The notes beneath the pieces were generated by a model. The model saw only the letters and a list, made by a program, of their open reading frames with translations. It was not told the origin of the DNA and ran no database searches. From contig CM062289.1 of assembly GCA_031216915.1 (NCBI GenBank), forward strand, positions 65,913,741-65,977,740: a DNA stretch of 64,000 bases. Reading direction: 5' to 3'. Positions 45,188 through 55,990 of this stretch are shown here, piece after piece (positions within the stretch are counted from its first letter, which is position 1; every line of letters begins with the position of its first letter). Both the position numbers and the translations under genes were made by a program. This DNA comes from Pictodentalium vernedei. Its lineage: Eukaryota; Mollusca; Scaphopoda; Dentaliida; Dentaliidae.

Positions 45188-45317
45188 GCCGTGTTGGTGT
45201 TATATCTAGTTTGTAAGCCAACATCTCCTACTTTGGCGAATACTGCCTTCGTCCAGTGGAAAACGCAGACTTTTATTTCTTTGCCCGGAAAAACTTCTCT
45301 CATCGCTTGCCAAGTAG
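45188..45317 (-). pseudogene. MULE transposase exon fragment
   Basis: An acceptor (TTTTTCTTTCAG above 45317) opens TWQAMREVFPGKEIKVCVFH, then WTKAVFAKVGDVGLQTRY, and reaches a stop after 44 residues. The C-x2-H spaced CVFHW segment and preceding VFPG are typical of the MULE transposase core after its last acidic residue. No good donor follows, so the 3' border is unclear. It lies directly upstream of the terminal exon in the same element and strand. Confidence 0.65.
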
Positions 45318-46372
45318 CTGAAAGAAAAAAAAAAACAGCCTTGCTTTAGTTTAAACATACATTCAGATAAGTTGACTTATTACATGTTAATTTTAAAGAA
45401 GGAACTGTAACTCGGTGTTCTCAAATAACGAAACAGTTAATGAGGTGGATACGATGAAGATTTATTCAAATGAATACCAGGCAGTCATCTTCAATACACC
45501 ATAACAAAAACCTACAAATATATACAAATCACAGTTGTAAACTTCAATCAATCACAGATTGATTACACAGGACAGAAAGCGAAGTGAATCGATGTACAAA
45601 AATATATATTGCATAAGTAATACGCGATTATATCGAAAATCGACAGCCGGTAATAACATAAATCACACTCACCAGATATGTGGCAGAAAAATATATTAAC
45701 AAATCTTCGCAGATAAGTAAATGGAGGTTACAGCAGTTGATTGTTAAATATATATATATGAAGCGAACGGTTTGAAATCGGAAAGAAGAATGGGGAGATT
45801 TTTGGTGGGTAAAAGTGAGTTGTGGTTAAAGAATCATGCACATGCAGTGAACAGTCAGTGATCAGCTAGCTAATAGTTAGGGCGGCTGCAAGTCATGTGT
45901 CACTCTATAAATAGGAACAAGAAGCACATGTATAAACAATTAACAGACATGTGAAACCTAAAGTAGAAATGGTCAAATGTATTCTGTAGCTGGTAAAATA
46001 AAACTCATCACTAGTTACAGAACTGTCTTTTCTTTTCTCCAAAAACTCCAAAATCATTATTTGTATTATAGTCTGCTAATATGATATCTAATTATGCATA
46101 AAATCCAACCTCGATGCCATATGATTGACCATCATTGGCTACGAGCAGATGCTTCCCTCATTTATGAAAAAAAAATCCAATCCCATATCTTCTCAATAAT
46201 TTGGTTTTGAAGTGGGACGTTTCGTCCCACCAACTAGGGGACGAAACGTCCCGGGGACGAAACGATGTGGACCCGCCCATTAGGGCGAGTCGAAATGCGA
46301 TTCTGTGCCTACAACGAGACTTGATCTGAATTTCCGGAGACACACACTGTGGTGATGATAAACTTATCTCAC

Positions 46373-46649
46373 AATATTGACCACAAAATGTGTTATAAAA
46401 CTATAAAACTATTTTAAGAGGAACTTTTTCATTTGCCTTATCGATGGAAAGACGCAAATTGAAAAATAGAATAGCGTTCATTGATCTCCATACTGATGTC
46501 AGTGATGACGTTACACTTCAGACAAAATTACGTCACTGGGATTCACTTTACTGAATACTGTCTTGCGAAGTGGAGCAACTGTGTGTTTCGTCAACGTGAA
46601 TTTGGTTGTTACTTTTGCAATAAGTACCCGAATTTACCGGTGCGACGAA
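46373..46649. other. Intergenic stretch
   Basis: Nothing coding or repetitive is recognised. Confidence 0.4.
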
Positions 46650-46758
46650 TTACCACATAGAACTACATAGATACCACATAGTACTACATAGAACTACATA
46701 GAACTACATAGATACCACATAGAACTACATAGATACCACATAGATACTACATAGACGT
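46650..46758. repeat. Minisatellite of ACTACATAGATACCACATAG type
   Basis: Irregular array of 9- to 20-base units made of the words GAACTACATA and GATACCACATA. Weak echoes (ATAGAACT, ATAGATACCAC) recur at 47900-48190. Confidence 0.85.
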
Positions 46759-49700
46759 ATTAAGACCCCTACGTGTCTATACTGGTGGGGGGGGGGGGGT
46801 GGCCTCTTGGTGTAAAGGTTTATTATGTTTTAAAATATGCCATTCATCGTTTATTGAGGTGGAGTTTTCCACATTTAATAGCGAAAGCTAATCCTTTAAC
46901 TTCTAGAGAGAAGCCTCGACTCGAGCGTTCAGGAAAATCCCAATAATAGGCGACAAACCAGCCCAAGATGCCGAAAAGTGCGCACAATTTACCTGTTCGT
47001 TGAGTTAACTTTCCCAGTGACATTTTAGCATGCCGTGCATAATAAATACGTTACAGGGTGTTTAGTTGGAAGATACAGCGTCATATGCGGCTCAGAGAAA
47101 ACAATATTAGGTTCGCCTTCGCCTCACCGACTATTGTTTTCTCTGAAGGGAAAAACGCGAAGCGATCGAAAAATGATATTAATGCCGTTGTTTTGGCAAC
47201 AGCAGAATCACGCGCTTGTATCAGGGGCCCTTGGTACGGATTCGGAGCAAGGGCTCAGATACATTAAACTTCAGTTGCGTAACAGTGCAAAAACGCCCCG
47301 ATTGTGAGATAAAATTCTATCTCTAATGCTAGGAGGGAGGAAGGGCTCATACACAGCTGAGCCATGTGTAAATGCGAGTGGAATTAGGTTCTTAAAATCA
47401 AGGGAGGCGATACACCCGTTTTTTATTAAGTGGTAACAATACCACATTGACCAAGCCGAACATTTTACGAGCTCAAAAATGTTATGAGATATATTCCAAC
47501 TGATCCCTCACTCATTGACCAGCCTGCGAGTCTCTTTGCCAGTGATGGGGATATTGATTATAGCTAGATTGGTATCAGGCTACACACCACAGATAAAATA
47601 TAAGCCCCCCCCCCCCCTCCCCTCGCCCCATTGCCCGGTCTCACAGCCCTGAACTATGGCGGGGTCATTGAACTCTTTGTGACAGTATCAGCAATGTTGT
47701 AATAATGGTGTCTGTATACAAAAGAATAGAAGCAAAGGAACCAATACGCTGCTTTAATTCATCGGAATTTCAAATTACGCACTAAAGAACTTTTTCTTCT
47801 TGACTTTGGGTGGGTGGAAGCTGTGGAGTATTGTGGGAAAGGTTATAGATCGGTGGCGCAGATGTATAGATAATAGCTCCTTGTTCCTTGCTCTAGACAG
47901 CTCGGCGATCTACACCATAGAACTCCGTAGGTATCCCATAGAATTTCCACGGATACCCCAAATATAACCCTATAGAATATCACGGGTATGCAAAGAACAT
48001 TTCGGAGCCTCCATGAGACGAAGGTGGCTTCATAAATTATTTCTACGGCATCACTTGTTCACGGAAACGGTGGTGGTGGAAATGAACGGGAACATTAAAC
48101 GGTGTGTATGCATATAACGAAAACTAGCTTGGATAAAGTACGTCCAGATTGGATTTATCCCATAGATACCACCAGTTTTCCAATAGAACTGTAAACTGTT
48201 GAGCCTTACCTGTAGACCTTAGTGGAATATGTCCGAGAGAATTGTTGGACATGTCTGATGACGTCATGGAATTATTTAAGGAATCAGACATCTAAACCTT
48301 GTATATACCTATGCAGCTGCGTCATTCTGTGTCACGGCAAGAAAAGTCGTCCTATGGTAGGCATGTACGGTATTAGCACAAAGTGGGGCATCGGGATCCT
48401 ATATTTAGGCCCCAACCTGAATTAAGCATACAAATTGCACCAACTATTCCTATCTGGATCCATTGCCTAATTCTGAGGTCGATAAAGTTGGTTTAAAATG
48501 GCATGCTGTTAACGAAACGCTATCCAGGGGGCATTAAAATGACTCTAACTATTGCGTGACCCATCACTCGTTCCCTGGTCGGATTTGCCATCACTTGACC
48601 CCAGTGGGAAATAGGGCTGGCCTGAATGTTGGTTTTGAGTTCACGGAGTATACAAGTCGGTGAGGTGGGGGCGTTAGACAAATGCGTAGTACCGAATATA
48701 TATCTGCCGACCTGAGTGTGTTAAACTAGGTATTCTAAGCTCCCAAGGTAGTGTTACATGGTCGGCGTATCCATGTGAAATTACTGAGCGTTTTAGTCCA
48801 TAAAGTGCGTATTTTAGGAAGCAGTTAACGAAACCAAAGAAAAACACAGATAATCATGTGTAAAGGGGCGTATATTTCGACATGACAGTAGATATTATGC
48901 CGTGTAGCTCTGTCAGAATGAATGATGGGAAAAATATACATCCGTAAAAATAAGTAATTTAATTGAATTTCAAAGGGCTCATGGGCTAAATAGCATAACC
49001 CATTATTGCAATTAGGCTTACTGGTGGAGAATTCATTGATGGCGCCAGAATATCTGGGGGTGTGGGGGGGGGGGGGGGGGGATACCCCGACAAATACACA
49101 TGGAGGCAGTATTTCCGAAAGGGTGAGGCCAACCTTCTCCAATATGTAGCTCCCCATCCCATGCCCCCACAGGTTCACACCTCCTGAAATTGTTAGATTG
49201 ATGCTCGAGTGGTCTATTGGCTGAATTAAAAGTTAATGTGTGTTGTGTTGTTCATACCTTTAAAAAATCTATACTAAATACGGGAGGGGGGCGTTGTTTT
49301 TAAATAATCGATAGAGTGATTATTAATATAGAGGCGAGGCATGTCAGTGGGCGGAATTTAACTTTAGTTTTTAAACGCGAGAATCTCAATTAATGGAAGA
49401 CATGTGAAGCAACTGCTTGAATTTAATTTCATGTCGCCCATGTTATGCGGGAATCCCCCAGCCTCAGGTATATAATGTTGGGTCTGAGCCACTGACCCGA
49501 AAACTGTAAAGTTTTTTCACAAGCTGGACCCTCCGGTCGCCTTGTCATAAATACTTTCCCATCATACCGACTTACCTAACGGCAACCCCATAAACACTTT
49601 CAATTAAAGTATATATATCAATGAGGTGACATGTGGTATGAAAATCGGGTATCATCTATCGAAAGGGACGGGTCTTCACTGACGTCATTAATCGAGTGCC

Positions 49701-49879
49701 AGGTGGCACACGTTCGACGAAATCGGTTATATTGCTGACAGGTGTTATCTGATAAAAAAAAAGTAAAATGCGGTATCCGGTCGGCAAAGCAACAACTGTC
49801 GTATCCATGTCGCCTATATTGAATGATAAACCGCGGCGGAGAGAGAACATACAACGGGGGAACGGAGGGGGGGGGGGGG
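46759..49879. other. Long stretch without a supported gene
   Basis: About 3 kb with only short open frames and no motif I can name. It has G or C runs at 46784-46798, 47610-47618 and 49063-49081. No terminal repeats or hairpins stood out. It may be unique sequence of the host genome. Confidence 0.45.
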
Positions 49880-50284
49880 GGGGGGTCTACCCGAATCCTG
49901 GTCGTTTCGGCACCGGGTCGTTTCGGCATCGGTGGTCAGGTCGTTTCGGCACCTGGGAAAAGTCGTTTCGGCACCTGGGGTAGGTCGTTTCGGCACCTGC
50001 TGCAAGTCATTTCGGCACCTGATTGAATTTTTTTCGGCACTTTATTTTTGATGTATTTTAGTTGTTTTAGTTGTTTTAAAAGTTTATTTTCAGTGTTTTA
50101 TGAATATGTTACACTGTGTATGCCTGTTTGAAGTAGTTTGGAACTATTTTCAGTGATATTAAATGTTTAATTAAGAACAAAGAGAACAGATTTGAGTGAT
50201 TTCTTTGTATCTTGTATGGCTTTGTTTTCAAAGTGATCAGAGGTACGGCCCTATTTTGAACTATCCGATGTAGAAAAGTACGTA

Positions 50285-51850
50285 GGACAGATGAGGGGGG
50301 CCCAGGCCGGAGCAATGCTGTAAAGCGTTTGGTGTGGACTATCAAAAGTGGTAGGAAAGGGGGGCCAGGGAAGCAGGTAGATAGGGGTGTAAAGTCCAAA
50401 GGCAGTGGGGAGTGCAGCACCAGAAACAGATTTGATGTGCTCGATTCGGAAGAGACAGAGGAGGAGATGGAGGTAGTTGCAACAGTTAGTAGCTTGGGGT
50501 CTAGGCCAGGAAAAAGGAGGAGCAATGCTGTAAAGCGTTTGGTGTGGACTATCAAAAGTGGTAGGAAAGGGGGGCCAGGGAAGAGACAGAGGAGGAGATG
50601 GAGGTAGTTGCAACAGTTAGTAGCTTGGGGTCTAGGCCAGGAAAAAGGAGGAGGGATCCGGGAGAAGACCAGGGGAGTAGTCCAGGTAGTTCAGGGCCTG
50701 GAAAGAGACGGAGGGACAAGGATAGGAGTAATCCTAGGTCAAAGATACCGATACCGATATTGATTCCGAGTGGGGCTGTTGGAGAGGAAGAGGACGCTGT
50801 AAACAATAGGAGACTAGAGGAGATAAATAGGGCGAGGGCCAAAAGTAAGTTGGTGGCTGCGGGAAGTAGCATAATTCGGGGGATCGACAAGGTTGTCTGC
50901 GGTCCGGACAGTAAAAATAGAACAGTTCTGTGCTTTCCGGGGGCTAAAGTGGAGGACCTGAGGGATAGAGTGGACGGTATTGTAGCTGGGTCGGGGCCTG
51001 ATCCGGTTTCTGGCATTTCTAGATGTGAAAAAAGCGTACGACCGAGTGTGGAGGGAAGGTATGTGGCGAAAGCTCGAGGGCATCGGACTGGGGGTGACTT
51101 TGTGGGAATCATGAAAGCACTGTATACAGATGTGCAAAGCCAACTCAGTCTAGGGAGTATCACTACAAAACGAGTCCCTATGGATATAGGCCTCAAGCAG
51201 GGGTGTATCTTTTCACCGATTTTGTTTGCATTGTATGTTAAAGATTTAGGGGACGAACTAATTCAGAGTAACGGGGTGGTCAAAACATGTGAGGGAACTA
51301 ATGGACAATTACTCGATAGAGGTCACAAACATAGAAGTAGGAATGAAAGAAGGCAAAAGGTTTGTCAAAGAGAGAGTCATGGAAGATTGCAATCGAAACT
51401 GGAGAGCAGGGGTTAGCGTGAAAAGATTACTGCAGGGGTTACAATAAAAAGAAAAGCCAGCTTTTGAGAAGTACCTAGATGGCACTTTTGGAGGGTCACT
51501 GTTGTTCAAATTGAGATCAAGATCACTGGAGCTTCGGGGAAAAATTGGGAGAGATGGGGAAAAGGGATGCCAAACGTGCCACTCTGGAGCAGTGGAGACC
51601 CTGGAACATTTTCTCTTGGAATGCCCACAGTATATACCTCATAGAATAAAATTTACTGGAAGAATAATGCAGAAGTGGGGTGAAGAAACAAAGGATAGAT
51701 GGCTAAAGGGGGACACGAGGGAGAGGGTAGAATTGCTTATTGAAGAAATTGAAAAAGAGGAAGTGAGGGACACTATTAAGCAGTTTATATCTGAATGCTG
51801 GGAGGAGAGGAGGGGAAGAGGGGGTGGGGTGCATGGGGAATGATGGCCTT
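50285..51850 (+). pseudogene. LINE with SGNH-type ORF and partial RT
   Basis: The first part contains a region reading AAGSSIIRGIDKVVCGPDSK and FPGAKVEDLRDRV, which resembles the SGNH/esterase domain found in ORF1 of some LINEs. After an apparent deletion comes RT: FLDVKKAYDRVW in one frame (about 51018-51055), then VPMDIGLKQGCIFSP and LFALYVKDL in another. A further shift leads to a C-terminal segment with CQTCHSG and HFLLECPQY, the Cys/His knuckle typical of LINE C termini, ending IKQFISECWEERRG. A duplicated block (50319-50372, 50526-50585) lies near the 5' end. Several frameshifts make it inactive. Confidence 0.78.
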
Positions 51851-52055
51851 CTCTTATGAGGACCGCGACAAATCAGCGGCTGGCCAAAGAGTTATTATAT
51901 TATTATGTAGTTGTTTTTACAGTGATTAAACATAACAGGGTGTGAGCAACACAGATCACTTGACAGAAAGATTTCGGCCCCTTAGATGTTTGTTGTTAGA
52001 AGGGAACATTTTCCTATAAAGCTGTGTCTGGGAGAAGGGTTTGTCATTGTTCAAA

Positions 52056-52745
52056 ATGTCTGAAGACATATGCATCCAGTGCAACACTGCAGTCCGACCC
52101 CGTCAACATGGGCTTCAATGTGATGGGTGCTTAAGATGGCAACACAGAACGTGTGGAACAGGAGTTACCCTAAACGAATACAGAGACGCTATTAGACAAC
52201 GTAGAAACATTGAATGGTCATGTGCAGAATGCTCTCGACAAAATAATAATGACAATGCCGGTGGTGACAATAGTATTGTTAGTGATAATATTGACGACAA
52301 TAGCGTTTCCAGACCTAATGCTACTTTCATTGTTCAGCATTCATTCAACACAGTGGATGAGGGACCAAGCACTGAACATACACAATCTTTCAATATTGAC
52401 TCATCTTTTCAAACGCGGGAAGCCGTAAATGAACATTCAGTCTCAGAAGAGACAGAGGACACTGCCGTTGTGCAGATGCCAACTTCAAACCCAGAGAATA
52501 CATATCACATCATAGAATCGGGAACAAAACGTGGAAAACGGATGTTAGTGGACGACAGCGGCTATAGCTTCGCTGTTAAAAAACAAAAGAATGACCACAC
52601 GTTATGGCGATGCACAAAGCGGGAACGAGGAGCGAACTGTCCAGCAACCATAATCCAAGACGGTGAAGCATATCAGAAAGGCCTGAAGGAGCATTCACAT
52701 CCAGGTGAACCCGGCAAACATATAGCCGTCACTATAAAAGCTGAG
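52056..52745 (+). CDS. PHD and FLYWCH zinc-finger exon of a MULE-type gene
   Basis: The ATG at 52056 is the first in the frame (the codons before it start from TTG). It opens 230 codons that end at a GAG|GTAATT donor in phase 0. Residues 6-59 form a PHD finger (Cys6, Cys9, Cys22, Cys25, His30, Cys33, Cys56, Cys59, with WSCAEC at the end). A low-complexity Asn/Asp/Ser linker follows. Residues 154-216 form a FLYWCH finger with YSFAVKKQ, LWRCTKR (Cys186), NCPATI (Cys195) and KEHSH (His213/215). FLYWCH fingers bind DNA or proteins and are common next to MULE transposases. No MULE catalytic exon was found downstream within element F, so this copy is partial. It lies in element F and is the best candidate for recognition of its terminal arrays, an inference. 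Confidence 0.78.
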
Positions 52746-53141
52746 GTAATTAAATTTATATAACAAATAAACATTAGCGGGTGAAGATTATCGTCAATGA
52801 GAAAATTATCTTATTTCATAAAATTTCATAAAAAATTGCAATAAAACCACACAGATACGGATGTCTAGTCACATGGGTCTGGTTGGTTCTCTTAAAAATT
52901 TGTTGAAATGTTCTTCCGTATTTACCGAGAATTAATAGAAAGAAAGAATAAATGTGATATTTATTACTTTATAGATGCGTTTGACTTCATTAAATTGTCA
53001 GATTTTAATTATTGCCTTGATTGTAAATCCCATCGTGTCAATTAAGCTCATTCATTGTCAATCAAGTGGAAATAAATTATCCCCGCAAGGTGTAATCTTT
53101 TATTTGTTCACACTTATGTCATAACAGACTAGTAATAGTAA

Positions 53142-53263
53142 AACTAGTCCAAACTTGGACCCAAATACCGTAATATAATTTTTGGGTCTGGTACGTCCAA
53201 AGGACGTACCAAACCCAAAAATTATATTATGGAATTTAGGTCCAAGTTTGGACTATGGTAAAA
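53142..53263. repeat. Palindrome, likely miniature element
   Basis: Arms GTCCAAACTTGGACC and complement with an inner TTGGGTCTGGTACGTCC/complement. Related to the inner part of 33563-33672. It lies inside element F. Confidence 0.75.
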
Positions 53264-53460
53264 TGTGTGCATGTATTCCCTTTCCATAGTTGCACTTAAT
53301 TTCGTTCCGTATTCATGACATACTTGGTGACATCCTTCACGACTCGGTGCCGAAACGACCTGACCGGGTGCCGAAACGACTTACCCCGGTGCCGAATCGA
53401 CTTGGTGCCGAATCGACTCGGTGCCGAAACGACTCGATACCGTCTACCCCACCCCACCTG

Positions 53461-55753
53461 CAAAACTGCATCCTTTCAGTATTGTGAGTTTGTCTGAAAT
53501 ACCCTAGTCCCCTCCCCATACACCAGGAAACTTCTGGAGCCACTACCACACCTAACGCCATTAGAAGTCCATGTATAATTCTTCCAGTCACGAATGATGA
53601 TTATAATAGCCTTTTGTAGAGAATGAAGATGGTACATTGGGAACACAACGTCCGTTGATAGTGTGTCCGACCTTTAATTTCAAGTTCTGTTCACCATTCA
53701 AAATTATTATTTTTAGCCCCAGTACAAATTACAGTATAGAAGGTCTGTCCCCGGCGTCCCCCCCTCACCCCCCCCCCCCCCCCCCCGTTACGCTAAAACC
53801 GCCACCTTTCGTCATTTCACCTGTTTATAACCACTAATCTACGCAAATTCCCAAACAGTGCGTTGAAGTGAACATTGCACTTTAGAATTATTCAAACAAC
53901 ACATGTCTATTTCCTGTGACAGTTTCCGAAAATTGTCATCGGGTTTGACAGGTGAAGGTCTGGCATTTTTCTTGTTTTTCTCAAAGACAGCACGCAATTT
54001 ACTCTTTGTGGTCTCCAGAGGAAGCGGAAAGTCACCACAGGGGCATTATAACAGGGAAAGGTGTGACCGATGAAATATTCACAGTTTTACCAAACCTGTA
54101 ATCATCGTACTCTTCTCCTAATTTCGTTGCATTAAGGGTCGTCCAGGTTATGAACCACTAAATAAATTCAATTGATAGGGAAGACACTGAAAAATTCAAG
54201 TTCTTCCAATTGCAATGATTTCTATTGCAAGTTGTGGATCTCTACATGGCGATTACAAAACTGAAAACCTTTTCAAAATTGGTCAAGTATTTTTCGAGTT
54301 ATGACATTTTTTGTCGCCCCAAAACTGGGTATTTTTCAGATTTCGAAAAGGCAGTTTGAGCTTTTCTGTCGAATTGGGCCCAAATACCCATTTCAAGGGT
54401 CTCTATCTTGACATAAGTGAAGATTTCAGGACCTCTACCTTATTATTCTTATCAAGTTCACTGGATATAATGCTTAAAAGTGTTCACAGCCAGATTTTTT
54501 AGTAAATAAAGAAAGTTTGGACTCGGGGAAATCGTGAGTTCATTTTATGGACTTAGTTTATTTTAACTTTGTGACTTGGCTGTACGGCTCTGAGAGTCCA
54601 TGTTTGTGGATCTACAACTCAAATAGTAGTTCAGTTCACTGGATTCTGTTGTGTGTCCCTCTTTAAGCACACTTGGTAGAACATATCTGTGTAGCATTGC
54701 ATTGATATAAAGAGAATTGGGTCTGGTTCATCCAAATGTAGATGGGGTGTATACCCTTTTTTCAAAAATGTAAAATTTTCGACAATTTTTCTATATTTTT
54801 AAGGATTTTCGTGTTTTAAAAATTGATTTAGACCCCAGAAGTTATAAAATAACCTTTATTATTGAGTACAACTAATTCTGAGAACATTTCTGTTTTACTT
54901 TCAGCTCTGAGCCTTGGCAGTTTAGAAATTTTATCCATTTTTCAAGCGTCATGGTCCAAATTTGAGGTGTCGGCTACACCTGCGGAAAGTTAAGAAAAGG
55001 CATATGCTGGACCGAAAACAACCTGCAAAGCCAATTACTTGTGATATTTCTTTACAGAATAACTAGTTTGGTGAAGAAATGGGAAAATGGTCCTCAATTA
55101 ATGATTAATATATATACTAGTATTCTGACTATTTTACACCCCAAAATATGCCCAAAACGGACAGAATTCAAAACTACCATTTCACCAGCATTATACAACA
55201 AAAATGGTCATAACTCGAAAAATATTCAGAAAAAATTGATGTGGTAAAAAACAGATGGTACACAAATTCATTTGCAACTAAAATAAATACATTTTATCAG
55301 TATACTACATCAGAGTGGGGGTTTAATATTGAAAAATCTACCCCTCCCCCTTATTTTTGGAAAGTGTTTGGTCTTTGACTTTGACATGCACATGTGTAGT
55401 AATTGACAGGAATGACTACAGTCAAATTGCTAACAGTCTTGTAATGGTACAAGAGGAGACAGAAGCACTTAATATGAAGAAAATGAACAATTTTTTGTTA
55501 AAAAACATCTATTTACAATATATATGTAGTCTCCAAACTCCCCACCCCTTATGGCCACAACTGAACCACCCTTGTACATGTAAGCCTATCACAGTGCTCT
55601 GCAATAGAAGTGAAGATACCCGGCTAGTATGTCTTTTTCTCCCTGGCATTTGAATAAATGGCATTGACCATAGTGTTAACCTTTGTTTTGAAAAAAATAC
55701 CTATACATCCACAAAGTACATCATCTCTTGAAAAAATTAAACTGGAAAAAATG
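53461..55753. other. Stretch without a supported gene
   Basis: Only short frames occur. There is a long C run at 53759-53786. No hairpin or terminal repeat was recognised. Confidence 0.45.
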
Positions 55754-55988
55754 CAGTACGTGGATAGTGTATTATCACTAAATCACCCGCAGAGTGGAGA
55801 TTCCACCAGAGGAATAATTGCAAATTTGTTGTAAAGCATAACCAGCACCAGCAAAGTTTCAGCCAATGGACCTCCAGGTTAAACATTGCTTGTGTTTTTT
55901 GTCCATATGCACAAAATATGAAAGTTATAGCTTGGGTGATAACTCAACTCTGCAGGTGATTTAGTTACAATCCACTCTCCACGTACTG
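55754..55988. mobile_element. T1b miniature element
   Basis: Ends CAGTACGTGGATAGTG and complement with TA at 55989-55990. One arm of the hairpin is deleted, so the centre is asymmetric. Confidence 0.8.
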
Positions 55989-55990
55989 TA

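Larger units (their letters stand above)
44253..46372. mobile_element. MULE-like element E (GGGACGATTCGTCCCC arrays)
   Basis: Inverted ends of about 165 bases: an outer unique part (CAGTGTGTGTCCCC, ATTCAGATCAAGTC) and an inner array of GGGACGATTCGTCCCC / GGGACGTTTCGTCCCC units (44340-44445; inverted at 46212-46268). Inside, on the minus strand, are two MULE-type exons (45317-45188 and 45137-44881) and a piggyBac-type element. A target duplication was not recognised. Confidence 0.75.
49880..53460. mobile_element. MULE-like element F (GGTCGTTTCGGCACC arrays)
   Basis: Left array: units GGTCGTTTCGGCACC near 49900, 49916, 49938, 49961, 49983 and 50005, mostly 22 bases apart. Right array: inverted GGTGCCGAAACGAC units near 53346, 53367, 53388, 53404 and 53420. 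The outer parts GGTCTACCC and the complement of GTCTACCCC also match. Inside are a LINE remnant and the PHD-FLYWCH exon. G runs at the edges hide any target duplication. Confidence 0.75.

Noticed and set aside
48825..49178. 117-codon minus-strand frame
   Set aside because: It spans a long homopolymer run and shows no domain or splice context.
49618..50026. Several overlapping frames with Gly/Pro/Ser-rich products
   Set aside because: They are translations of the TTTCGGCACC arrays and a G run. The same happens at 40645-40923 and 44260-44458.
49898..50040. CRISPR-like regularly spaced repeats
   Set aside because: The intervals between units are only 1-8 bases and are partly repeated themselves; an inverted partner array lies 3.4 kb away, and the genome is eukaryotic.
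54311..54502. Short plus-strand frames at 54.3-57.5 kb
   Set aside because: Short, without motifs, splice sites or similarity to each other; expected by chance in this composition.
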